From Taudactylus pleione (taxonomy: Eukaryota; Chordata; Amphibia; Anura; Myobatrachidae), in assembly GCA_031769625.1 (NCBI GenBank), contig JAUIMM010000202.1:11332001-11396000 (forward strand): a stretch of 64,000 nucleotides of DNA, written 5' to 3'. Below the pieces are notes generated by a model that saw only the letters and a program-made list of their open reading frames with translations, was not told the origin of the DNA and did no database searches. How positions within the stretch are numbered: the first letter of the stretch is position 1; every line of letters begins with the position of its first letter. This document shows positions 26,869-38,981 of the stretch, one piece after another. The position numbers were made by a program, and so were the translations under genes.

Positions 26869-27028
26869 GCTACTAAAGGACGTCATCAAGCAGACACTTC
26901 CTGCCAAAATACTGTGTATTGCTTTGATCTTCCAGAACTTTCATCCTACTTATTCTGGAGGTCCATGGGATCCAACGTAGTGAACCCTGTCATTACTCTG
27001 CAAATGACTCATGGCTCTATCTTCTCAG
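26863..27028 (+). other. Intron-like 166-bp segment, representative copy
   Basis: Begins GTAAGT at 26863 and ends CTATCTTCTCAG at 27028, with CTCAT inside TGACTCAT about 20 bases before the acceptor as a possible branch point. A second, weaker acceptor-like GATCTTCCAG lies inside. A-type monomers are 2 bp shorter here (GAACCATTATT instead of GAACCCTGTCATT), a change that would be silent in a spliced product but breaks the unspliced frame. Confidence 0.3.
27005..27011 (+). promoter_or_regulatory. AP-1-like TGACTCA heptamer, representative copy
   Basis: TGACTCA, in the context AAATGACTCATG, matches the AP-1/TRE consensus and is kept in most monomers. Exceptions include monomer 11 (TGTCTCA), monomer 59 (TAACTCA) and monomer 67 (CTACTCA). 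A 7-bp match is weak evidence, and the same bases could serve as the CTCAT branch-point-like sequence. Confidence 0.2.
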
Positions 27029-27237
27029 CAAAATTCTCCTAAGTTCCATCTTGACTGTAGACAACATCAGCAATGAAAAAGGCCAGCCATTTACGTCTCA
27101 GCATCAGGGTGGAGACAAAGCAGTAATCAAAAAAAGATTCCTGCTAAATTGGTGTACTCTACTGCTGTATTACGACACTTTATCACATTATTTGGCATCA
27201 TATTTACCTAATGTTATCTGCCATAGCATTTTGTCCT

Positions 27238-27245
27238 TATATAAA
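27238..27245 (+). promoter_or_regulatory. TATA-box-like TATATAAA, representative copy
   Basis: CCTTATATAAAATG occurs in nearly every monomer at the same phase. It lies inside the 79-codon frame (L-Y-K-M) and in very AT-rich DNA, where such matches are common. Copies 43 and 46 have CTTCTATAAAATG. Confidence 0.12.
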
Positions 27246-29229
27246 ATGTTGATGCATCACTGTTATGAATTGTTATCTGCTGCATTTTAGCTTCATGTTT
27301 AACATTGTTATATATGTTATACTCTTTTTTACAGTATGACACAGCATAATGTGCTTATATTACCGTCATGTATTGTTTTATTATTTGTACATTGCCGCAG
27401 TATTATGCTTTAATATTAAGTTGTTATGTAATAGTTATATGTTGTTGACTTAAGCAATTTTGCTCTGTATATAGCATTGATATGTATAACATTAATACAC
27501 TGTTATCTTTTGCAAAAATAGTGTTCAATAGAATGATGTATTGTGTTTATACATTGTTGTGTTGGAGTAAAAGCTTCTGATTCATTGATTGGCTCGAAAA
27601 TAGATTCAATTTAAAATGGTGTTTCCTGACTAGCTACGCCTCAATCTTTACAGATTACGGTTTTCCAAAAAGGAGAAAAAGTGCAAACGCACCTGCTAAA
27701 GAACCAGCGATGACGGCAAACCTCATAGAATGATCCTTCTTCTGACAGGTAAGTGCTACTAAAGGACGTCATCAAGCAGACACTTCCTGCCAAAATACTG
27801 TGTATTGCTTTGATCTTCCAGAACTTTCATCCTACTGATTCTGGAGGTCCATGGGATCCAACGTAGTGAACCCTGTCATTACTCTGCAAATGACTCATGT
27901 CTCTATCTTCTCAGCAAAACTCTCCTAAGTTCCATCTTGACTGTAGACAACATCAGCAATGAAAAAGGCCAGCCATTTACGTCTCAGCAGCAGGGTGGAG
28001 ACGAAGTAGTAATCAAAAAAAGATTCCTGCTAAATTGGTGTACTCTACTGCTGTATTACGACACTTTATCACATTATTTGGCATCATATTTACCTAATGT
28101 TATCTGCCATAGCATTTTGTCCTTATATAAAATGTTGATGTATCACTGTTATGAATTGTTATCTGCTGCATTTTAGCTTTATGTTTAACATTGTTATATA
28201 TGTTATACACTTTTTTACAGTATGACACAGCATAATGTGCTTATATTACCGTCATGCATTGTTTTATTATTTGTACATTGCCGCAGTATTATGCTTTAAT
28301 ATAAAGTTGTTATGTAATAGTTATATGTTGTTGACTTAAGCAATTTTGCTCTGTATATAGCATTGATATGTATAACATTAATACACTGTTATCTTTTGCA
28401 AAAATAGTGTTCAATAGAATGAAGTATTGTGTTTATACATAGTTGTGTTGGAGTAAAAGCTCCTGATTCATTGATTGGCTCGAAAATAGATTCAATTTAA
28501 AATGGTGTTTCCTGACTAGCTAAGCCTCAATCTTTACAGATTGAGGTTTTCCAAAAAGGAGAAACAGTGCAAACGCACCTGCTAAAGATCCAGCGATGAC
28601 AGCAAACCTCATTGAATGATCCTTCTTCTGACAGGTAAGTGCTACTAAAGGACATCATCAAGCAGACAATTCCTGCCAAAATACTGTGTATTGCTTTGAT
28701 CTTCCAGAACTTTCATCCTACTGATTCTGGAGGTCCATGGGATCCAACGTAGTGAACCCTGTCATTACTCTACAAATGACTCATGTCTCCATCTTCTCAG
28801 CAAAATTCTCCTAAGTTCCATCTTGACTGTAGACAACATCAGCAATGAAAAAGGCCAGCCATTTACGTCTCAGCATCAGGGTGGAGACGAAGCAGTAATC
28901 AAAGATAGATTCCTGCTAAATTGGTGTACTCTACTGCTGTATTACGACGCTTTATTTAATTATTTGGCATCATATTTACCTAATGTTATCTGCCATAGCA
29001 TTTTGTCCCTATATAAAATGTTGATGTATCACTGTTATGAATTGTTATCGGCTGCATTTCAGCATTATGTTTAACAATGTTATATATGTTATACACTTTT
29101 TTACTGTATGACACAGTATAATGTGCTTATATTACCGTCATGCATTGTTTTATTATTTGTACATTGCCGCAGTATTATGTTTTAATATTAAGTTGTTATG
29201 TAATAGTTATATGTTGTTGACTTAAGCAA

Positions 29230-32200
29230 TTTTGCTCTGTATATAGCATTGATATGTATAACATTTATACACTGTTATCTTTTGCTAAAATAGTGTTCAA
29301 TAGAATGATGTATTGTGTTTATACATTGTTGTGTTTGAGTATAAGCTCCTGATTCCTTGATTGACTCGAAAATAGATCAAATTTAAAACAGTGTTTCCTG
29401 ACTAGCTAAGCCTCAATCTTTACAGATTGAGGTTTTCCAAAAAGGAGAAATAGTGCAAACACACGTGCTAAAGATCCAGCGATGACAGCAAACCTCATGG
29501 AATGATCCTTCTTCTGATAGGTAAGTGCTACTAAAGGACGTCATCAAGCAGACACTTCCTGCCAAAATACTGTGTATTGCTTTGATCTTCCAGAGCTTTC
29601 ATCCTACTGATCCTGGAGGTCCATGGGGTCCAACGTAGTGAACCCTGTCATTACTCTGCAAATGACTCATGTTTTTTATTTCTCAGCAAAATTCTCCTAA
29701 GTTCCATCTTGACTGTAGACAACATCAGCAATGAAAAAGGCCAGCCATTTACGTCTCAGCATCAGGGTGGAGACGAAGCAGTAATCAAAAAAAGATTCCT
29801 GCTAAATTGGTGTACTCTACTGCTGTATTACGACACTTTATCACATTATTTGGCATCATATTTACCTAATGTTATCTGCCATAGCATTTTGTCCTTATAT
29901 AAAATGTTGATGCATCACTGTTATGAATTGTTATCTGCTGCATTTTAGCTTTATGTTTAACATTGTTATATATGTTATACTCTTTTTTACAGTATGACAC
30001 AGCATAATGAGCTTATATTACCGTCATGTATTGTTTTATTATTTGTACATTGCCGCAGTATTATGTTTTAATATTAAGTTGTTATGTAATAGTTATATGT
30101 TGTTGACTTAAGCAATTTTGCTCTGTATATAGCATTTATATGTATAACATTAATACACTGTTATCTTTTGCAAAAATAGTGTTCAATAGAATGATGTATT
30201 GTGTTTATACATTGTTGTGTTGGAGTAAAAGCTCCTGATTCATTGATTGGCTCGAAAATCGATTCAATTTAAAATGGTGTTTCCTGACTAGCTAAGCCTC
30301 AATCTTTACAGATTGAGGTTTTCCAAAAAGGAGAAAAAGTGCAAACGCACCTGCTAAAGATCCAGCGATGATGGCAAACCTCATAGAATGATCCTTCTTC
30401 TGACAGGTAAGTGCTACTAAAGGACGTCATCAAGAAGACACTTCCTGCCAAAATACTGTGTATTGCTTTGATCTTCCAGAACTTTCATCCTACTTATTCT
30501 GGAGGTCCATGGGATCCAACGTAGTGAACCCTGTCATTACTCTGCAGATGACTCATGGCTCTATCTTCTCAGCAAAATTCTCCTAAATTCCATCTTGACT
30601 GTAGACAACATCAGCAATGAAAAAGGCCAGCCATTTACGTCTCAGCATCAGGGTGGAGACAAAGCAGTAATCAAAAAAAGATTCCTGCTAAATTGGTGTA
30701 CTCTACTGCTGTATTACGACACTTTATCACATTATTTGGCATCATATTTACCTAATGTTATCTGCCATAGCATTTTGTCCTTATATAAAATGTTGATGCA
30801 TCACTGTTATGAATTGTTATCTGCTGCATTTTAGCTTCATGTTTAACATTGTTATATATGTTATACTCTTTTTTACAGTATGACACAGCATAATGTGCTT
30901 ATATTACCGTCATGTATTGTTTTATTATTTGTACATTGCCGCAGTATTATGCTTTAATATTAAGTTGTTATGTAATAGTTATATGTTGTTGACTTAAGCA
31001 ATTTTGCTCTGTATATAGCATTGATATGTATAACATTAATACACTGTTATCTTTTGCAAAAATAGTGTTCAATAGAATGATGTATTGTGTTTATACATTG
31101 TTGTGTTGGAGTAAAAGCTCCTGATTCATTGATTGGCTCGAAAATAGATTCAATTTAAAATGGTGTTTCCTGACTAGCTAAGCCTCAATCTTTACAGATT
31201 GCGGTTTTCCAAAAAGGAGAAAAAGTGCAAACGCACCTGCTAAAGAACCAGCGATGACGGCAAACCTCATAGAATGATCCTTCTTCTGACAGGTAAGTGC
31301 TACTAAAGGACGTCATCAAGCAGACACTTCCTGCCAAAATACTGTGTATTGCTTTGATCTTCCAGAACTTTCATCCTACTGATTCTGGAGGTCCATGGGA
31401 TCCAACGTAGTGAACCCTGTCATTACTCTGCAAATGACTCATGTCTCTATCTTCTCAGCAAAACTCTCCTAAGTTCCATCTTGACTGTAGACAACATCAG
31501 CAATGAAAAAGGCCAGCCATTTACGTCTCAGCATCAGGGTGGAGACGAACCAGTAATCAAAAAAAGATTCCTGCTAAATTGGTGTACTCTACTGCTGTAT
31601 TACGACACTTTATCACATTATTTGGCATCATATTTACCTAATGTTATCTGCCATAGCATTTTGTCCTTATATAAAATGTTGATGTATCACTGTTATGAAT
31701 TGTTATCTGCTGCATTTTAGCTTTATGTTTAACATTGTTATATATGTTATACACTTTTTTACAGTATGACACAGCATAATGTGCTTATATTACCGTCATG
31801 CATTGTTTTATTATTTGTACATTGCCGCAGTATTATGCTTTAATATTAAGTTGTTATGTAATAGTTATATGTTGTTGACTTAAGCAATTTTGCTCTGTAT
31901 ATAGCATTGATATGTATAACATTAATACACTGTTATCTTTTGCAAAAATAGTGTTCAATAGAATGAAGTATTGTGTTTATACATAGTTGTGTTGGAGTAA
32001 AAGCTCCTGATTCATTGATTGGCTCGAAAATAGATTCAATTTAAAATGGTGTTTCCTGACTAGCTAAGCCTCAATCTTTACAGATTGAGGTTTTCCAAAA
32101 AGGAGAAACAGTGCAAACGCACCTGCTAAAGATCCAGCGATGACAGCAAACCTCATTGAATGATCCTTCTTCTGACAGGTAAGTGCTACTAAAGGACATC

Positions 32201-32773
32201 ATCAAGCAGACAATTCCTGCCAAAATACTGTGTATTGCTTTGATCTTCCAGAACTTTCATCCTACTGATTCTGGAGGTCCATGGGATCCAACGTAGTGAA
32301 CCCTGTCATTACTCTACAAATGACTCATGTCTCTATCTTCTCAGCAAAATTCTCCTAAGTTCCATCTTGACTGTAGACAACATCAGCAATGAAAAAGGCC
32401 AGCCATTTACGTCTCAGCATCAGGGTGGAGACGAAGCAGTAATCAAAGATAGATTCCTGCTAAATTGGTGTACTCTACTGCTGTATTACGACGCTTTATT
32501 TCATTAATTGGCATCATATTTACCTAATGTTATCTGCCATAGCATTTTGTCCCTATATAAAATGTTGATGTATCACTGTTATGAATTGTTATCGGCTGCA
32601 TTTCAGCATTATGTTTAACAATGTTATATATGTTATACACTTTTTTACTGTATGACACAGTATAATGTGCTTATATTACCGTCATGCATTGTTTTATTAT
32701 TTGTACATTGCCGCAGTATTATGTTTTAATATTAAGTTGTTATGTAATAGTTATATGTTGTTGACTTAAGCAA
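29230..32773 (+). repeat. Tetramer higher-order repeat, copy 2 (monomers 34-37)
   Basis: Order E/C mosaic (29230-30115), C D-K-A-V (30116-31001), C (31002-31887), B with an in-frame stop (31888-32773). It parallels 25685-29229 at an offset of about 3544 bp, except that its first unit has an E 5' half (CACGTG, TAGGTAAGT, GTTTTTTATTTCTCAG) in place of F. The E-to-C switch lies between about 29686 and 29725. Confidence 0.9.
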
Positions 32774-34547
32774 TTTTGCTCTGTATATAGCATTGATATG
32801 TATAACATTTATACACTGTTATCTTTTGCTAAAATAGTGTTCAATAGAATGATGTATTGTGTTTATACATTGTTGTGTTTGAGTATAAGCTCCTGATTCC
32901 TTGATTGACTCGAAAATAGATCAAATTTAAAACAGTGTTTCCTGACTAGATAAGCCTCAATCTTTACAGATTGAGGTTTTCCAAAAAGGAGAAATAGTGC
33001 AAACACACGTGCTAAAGATCCAGCGATGACAGCAAACCTCATGGAATGATCCTTCTTCTGATAGGTAAGTGCTACTAAAGGACGTCATCAAGCAGACACT
33101 TCCTGCCAAAATACTGTGTATTGCTTTGATCTTCCAGAGCTTTCATCCTACTGATCCTGGAGGTCCATGGGGTCCAACGTAGTGAACCCTGTCATTACTC
33201 TGCAAATGACTCATGTTTTTTATTTCTCAGCAAAATTCTCCTAAGTTCCATCTTGACTGTAGACAACATAAGCAATGAAAAAGGCCAGCCATTTACGTCT
33301 CAGCATCAGGGTGGAGACGAAGCAGTAATCAAAGAAAGATTCCTTCTAATTTGGTGTACTCTACCGCTGTATTACGACGCTTTATTACATTATTTGGCAT
33401 CATATTTACCTAATGTTATCTGCCATAGCATTTTGTCCTTATATAAAATGTTGATGTATCACTGTTATGAATTGTTATCTGCTGCATTTTAGTTTAATGT
33501 TTAACATTGTTATATATGTTATACACTTTTTTACTGTATGACACAGCATAATGTGCTTATATTACCGTCATGCATTGTCTTTATTATTTGTATATTGCCG
33601 CAGTATTATGTTTTAATATTAAATTGTTATGTAATAGTTATATGTTGTTGACTTAAGCAATTTTGCCTCTGTATATAGCATTGATATGTATAACATTAAT
33701 ACACTGTTATCTTTTGCAAAAATAGTGTTCAATAGAATGATGTATTGTGTTTATACATTGTTGTGTTTGAGTATAACCTCCTGATTCCTTGATTGGCTCG
33801 AAAATAGATCAAATTTAAAACAGTGTTTCCTGACTAGCTAAGCCTCAATCTTTGCAGATTGAGGTTTTCCAAAAAGGAGAAATAGTGCAAACGCACCTGC
33901 TAAAGATCCAGCGATTACAGCAAACCACATGGAATGATCCTTCTTCTGACAGGTACGTGCTACTAAAGGACGTCATCAAGCAGACACTTCCTGCCAAAAT
34001 ACTGTGTATTGCTTTGATCTTCCAGAACTTTCATCCTACTGATTCTGGAGGTCCATGGGATCCAACGTAGTGAACCCTGTCATTACTCTGCAAATGACTC
34101 ATGGCTCTATCTTCTCAGCAAAATTCTCCTAAGTTCCATCTTGACTGTAGACAACATCAGCAATGAAAAAGGCCAGCCATTTACGTCTCAGCATCAGGGT
34201 GGAGACGAAGCAGTAATCAAAAAAAGATTCCTGCTAAATTGGTGTACTCTACTGCTGTATTACGACACTTTATCACATTATTTGGCATCATATTTACCTA
34301 ATGTTATCTGCCATAGCATTTTGTCCTTATATAAAATGTTGATGCATCACTGTTATGAATTGTTATCTGCTGCATTTTAGCTTTATGTTTAACATTGTTA
34401 TATATGTTATACTCTTTTTTACAGTATGACACAGCATAATGAGCTTATATTACCGTCATGTATTGTTTTATTATTTGTACATTGCCGCAGTATTATGCTT
34501 TAATATTAAGATGTTATGTAATAGTTATATGTTGTTGACTTAAGCAA
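31888..34547 (+). repeat. B-E-F trimer, copy 1, 2660 bp (monomers 37-39)
   Basis: Monomers: 31888-32773 (B with CATTAATTGG, an in-frame TAA at 32505-32507), 32774-33660 (E), 33661-34547 (F/C). Private marks shared only with the following trimer include CATTAATTGG in a B context and CAAACCACATGG in the F unit. The E unit has TTTTGCTAAAATAG, also present in monomer 34. Confidence 0.92.
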
Positions 34548-37207
34548 TTTTGCTCTGTATATAGCATTGATATGTATAACATTAATACACTGTTATCTTT
34601 TGCAAAAATAGTGTTCAATAGAATGATGTATTGTGTTTATACATTGTTGTGTTGGAGTAAAAGCTCCTGATTCATTGATTGGCTCGAAAATAGATTCAAT
34701 TTAAAATGGTGTTTCCTGACTAGCTAAGCCTCAATCTTTACAGATTGAGGTTTTCCAAAAAGGAGAAACAGTGCAAACGCACCTGCTAAAGATCCAGCGA
34801 TGATAGCAAACCTCATTGAATGATCCTTCTTCTGACAGGTAAGTGCTACTAAAGGACATCATCAAGCAGACAATTCCTGCCAAAATACTGTGTATTGCTT
34901 TGATCTTCCAGAACTTTCATCCTACTGATTCTGGAGGTCCATGGGATCCAACGTAGTGAACCCTGTCATTACTCTACAAATGACTCATGTCTCTATCTTC
35001 TCAGCAAAATTCTCCTAAGTTCCATCTTGACTGTAGACAACATCAGCAATGAAAAAGGCCAGCCATTTACGTCTCAGCATCAGGGTGGAGACGAAGCAGT
35101 AATCAAAGATAGATTCCTGCTAAATTGGTGTACTCTACTGCTGTATTACGACGCTATATTTCATTAATTGGCATCATATTTACCTAATGTTATCTGCCAT
35201 AGCATTTTGTCCCTATATAAAATGTTGATGTATCACTGTTATGAATTGTTATCGGCTGCATTTCAGCATTATGTTTAACAATGTTATATATGTTATACAC
35301 TTTTTTACTGTATGACACAGTATAATGTGCTTATATTACCGTCATGCATTGTTTTATTATTTGTACATTGCCGCAGTATTATGTTTTAATATTAAGTTGT
35401 TATGTAATAGTTATATGTTGTTGACTTAAGCAATTTTGCTCTGTATATAGCATTGATATGTATAACATTTATACACTGTTATCTTTTGCTAAAATAGTGT
35501 TCAATAGAATGATGTATTGTGTTTATACATTGTTGTGTTTGAGTATAAGCTCCTGATTCCTTGATTGACTCGAAAATAGATCAAATTTAAAACAGTGTTT
35601 CCTGACTAGCTAAGCCTCAATCTTTACAGATTGAGGTTTTCCAAAAAGGAGAAATAGTGCAAACACACGTGCTAAAGATCCAGCGATGACAGCAAACCTC
35701 ATGGAATGATCCTTCTTCTGATAGGTAAGTGCTACTAAAGGACGTCATCAAGCAGACACTTCCTGCCAAAATACTGTGTATTGCTTTGATCTTCCAGAGC
35801 TTTCATCCTACTGATCCTGGAGGTCCATGGGGTCCAACGTAGTGAACCCTGTCATTACTCTGCAAATGACTCATGTTTTTTATTTCTCAGCAAAATTCTC
35901 CTAAGTTCCATCTTGACTGTAGACAACATAAGCAATGAAAAAGGCCAGCCATTTACGTCTCAGCATCAGGGTGGAGACGAAGCAGTAATCAAAGAAAGAT
36001 TCCTTCTAATTTGGTGTACTCTACCGCTGTATTACGACGCTTTATTACATTATTTGGCATCATATTTACCTAATGTTATCTGCCATAGCATTTTGTCCTT
36101 ATATAAAATGTTGATGTATCACTGTTATGAATTGTTATCTGCTGCATTTTAGTTTAATGTTTAACATTGTTATATATGTTATACACTTTTTTACTGTATG
36201 ACACAGCATAATGTGCTTATATTACCGTCATGCATTGTCTTTATTATTTGTATATTGCCGCAGTATTATGTTTTAATATTAAATTGTTATGTAATAGTTA
36301 TATGTTGTTGACTTAAGCAATTTTGCCTCTGTATATAGCATTGATATGTATAACATTAATACACTGTTATCTTTTGCAAAAATAGTGTTCAATAGAATGA
36401 TGTATTGTGTTTATACATTGTTGTGTTTGAGTATAACCTCCTGATTCCTTGATTGGCTCGAAAATAGATCAAATTTAAAACAGTGTTTCCTGACTAGCTA
36501 AGCCTCAATCTTTGCAGATTGAGGTTTTCCAAAAAGGAGAAATAGTGCAAACGCACCTGCTAAAGATCCAGCGATTACAGCAAACCACATGGAATGATCC
36601 TTCTTCTGACAGGTACGTGCTACTAAAGGACGTCATCAAGCAGACACTTCCTGCCAAAATACTGTGTATTGCTTTGATCTTCCAGAACTTTCATCCTACT
36701 GATTCTGGAGGTCCATGGGATCCAACGTAGTGAACCCTGTCATTACTCTGCAAATGACTCATGGCTCTATCTTCTCAGCAAAATTCTCCTAAGTTCCATC
36801 TTGACTGTAGACAACATCAGCAATGAAAAAGGCCAGCCATTTACGTCTCAGCATCAGGGTGGAGACGAAGCAGTAATCAAAAAAAGATTCCTGCTAAATT
36901 GGTGTACTCTACTGCTGTATTACGACACTTTATCACATTATTTGGCATCATATTTACCTAATGTTATCTGCCATAGCATTTTGTCCTTATATAAAATGTT
37001 GATGCATCACTGTTATGAATTGTTATCTGCTGCATTTTAGCTTTATGTTTAACATTGTTATATATGTTATACTCTTTTTTACAGTATGACACAGCATAAT
37101 GAGCTTATATTACCGTCATGTATTGTTTTATTATTTGTACATTGCCGCAGTATTATGCTTTAATATTAAGATGTTATGTAATAGTTATATGTTGTTGACT
37201 TAAGCAA
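34548..37207 (+). repeat. B-E-F trimer, copy 2, 2660 bp (monomers 40-42)
   Basis: Monomers: 34548-35433 (B, TAA at 35165-35167), 35434-36320 (E), 36321-37207 (F/C). Nearly identical to 31888-34547 at exactly 2660 bp offset, including the inherited stop codon. The first few hundred bases of monomer 40 differ from monomer 37 (GATGTATTG and ACATTGTTGTG instead of GAAGTATTG and ACATAGTTGTG), so the duplicated block starts inside the B unit. Confidence 0.92.
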
Positions 37208-38981
37208 TTTTGCTCTGTATATAGCATTGATATGTATAACATTAATACACTGTTATCTTTTGCAAAAATAGTGTTCAATAGAATGATGTATTGTGTTTAT
37301 ACATTGTTGTGTTGGAGTAAAAGCTCCTGATTCATTGATTGGCTCGAAAATAGATTCAATTTAAAATGGTGTTTCCTGACTAGTTAAGCCTCAATCTTTA
37401 CAGATTGAGGTTTTCCAAAAAGGATAAAAAGTGCAAACGCACCTGCTAAAGATCCAGCGATGACGGCAAACCTCATAGAATGATCCTTCTTCTGACAGGT
37501 AAGTGCTACTAAAGGACGTCATCAAGCAGACACTTCCTGCCAAAATACTGTGTATTGCTTTGATCTTCCAGAACTTTCATCCTACTGATTCTGGAGGTCC
37601 ATGGGATCCAACGTAGTGAACCCTGTCATTACTCTGCAAATGACTCATGGCTCTATCTTCTCAGCAAAATTCTCCTAAGTTCCATCTTGACTGTAGACAA
37701 CATCAGCAATGAGAAAGGCCAGCCATTTACGTCTCAGCATCAGGGTGGAGACGAAGCAGTAATCAAAGAAAGATTCCTTCTAATTTGGTGTACTCTACCG
37801 CTGTATTACGACGCTTTATTACATTATTTGGCATCATATTTACCTAATGTTATCTGCCATAGCATTTTGTCCTTCTATAAAATGTTGATGTATCACTGTT
37901 ATGAATTGTTATCTGCTGCATTTTAGTTTAATGTTTAACATTGTTATATATGTTATACACTTTTTTACTGTATGACACAGCATAATGTGCTTATATTACC
38001 GTCATGCATTGTCTTTATTATTTGTATATTGCCGCAGTATTATATTTTAATATTAAATTGTTATGTAATAGTTATATGTTGTTGACTTAAGCAATTTTGC
38101 CTCTGTATATAGCATTGATATGTATAACATTAATACACTGTTATCTTTTGCAAAAATAGTGTTCAATAGAATGATGTATTGTGTTTATACATTGTTGTGT
38201 TTGAGTATAACCTCCTGATTCCTTGATTGGCTCGAAAATAGATCAAATTTAAAACAGTGTTTCCTGACTAGCTAAGCCTCAATCTTTGCAGATTGAGGTT
38301 TTCCAAAAAGGAGAAATAGTGCAAACGCACCTGCTAAAGATCCAGCGATTACAGCAAACCTCATGGAATGATCCTTCTTCTGACAGGTACGTGCTACTAA
38401 AGGACGTCATCAAGCAGACACTTCCTGCCAAAATACTGTGTATTGCTTTGATCTTCCAGAACTTTCATCCTACTGATTCTGGAGGTCCATGGGATCCAAC
38501 GTAGTGAACCCTGTCATTACTCTGCAAATGACTCATGGCTCTATCTTCTCAGCAAAATTCTCCTAAGTTCCATCTTGACTGTAGACAACATCAGCAATGA
38601 AAAAGGCCAGCCATTTACGTCTCAGCATCAGGGTGGAGACGAAGCAGTAATCAAAAAAAGATTCCTGCTAAATTGGTGTACTCTACTGCTGTATTACGAC
38701 ACTTTATCACATTATTTGGCATCATATTTACCTAATGTTATCTGCCATAGCATTTTGTCCTTATATAAAATGTTGATGCATCACTGTTATGAATTGTTAT
38801 CTGCTGCATTTTAGCTTTATGTTTAACATTGTTATATATGTTATACTCTTTTTTACAGTATGACACAGCATAATGAGCTTATATTACCGTCATGTATTGT
38901 TTTATTATTTGTACATTGCCGCAGTATTATGCTTTAATATTAAGATGTTATGTAATAGTTATATGTTGTTGACTTAAGCAA
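37208..38981 (+). repeat. Collapsed D/E-F dimer (monomers 43-44)
   Basis: Monomer 43 (37208-38094) has a D 5' half (GTTAAGCC, GGATAAAAAG, CATGGCTC) and an E 3' half (CCTTCTAATTTGG, TTAGTTTAATG). It is followed directly by F (38095-38981). Relative to the D-E-F trimers downstream, one 886-bp equivalent is missing. The D-to-E switch lies between about 37704 and 37778. The 3' half shares CCTTCTATAAAATG and TATATTTTAAT with the E unit at 39868-40754. Confidence 0.9.

Larger units (their letters stand above)
25685..29229 (+). repeat. Tetramer higher-order repeat, copy 1 (monomers 30-33)
   Basis: Order F/C (25685-26571), C D-K-A-V (26572-27457), C (27458-28343), B (28344-29229). Private marks shared with the next tetramer: TAGCTTCATG in the second unit; GAAGTATTG, ACATAGTTGTG and GACAATTCCTGCC in the fourth. 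The first unit is also counted in the C-D-E-F tetramer because the blocks overlap. Confidence 0.9.

Noticed and set aside
26863..26880. CTACTAAAG just after the donor as a TACTAAC branch point
   Set aside because: It lies about 8 bases downstream of the donor and far from the acceptor, so it cannot serve this intron-like segment. The match is also incomplete.
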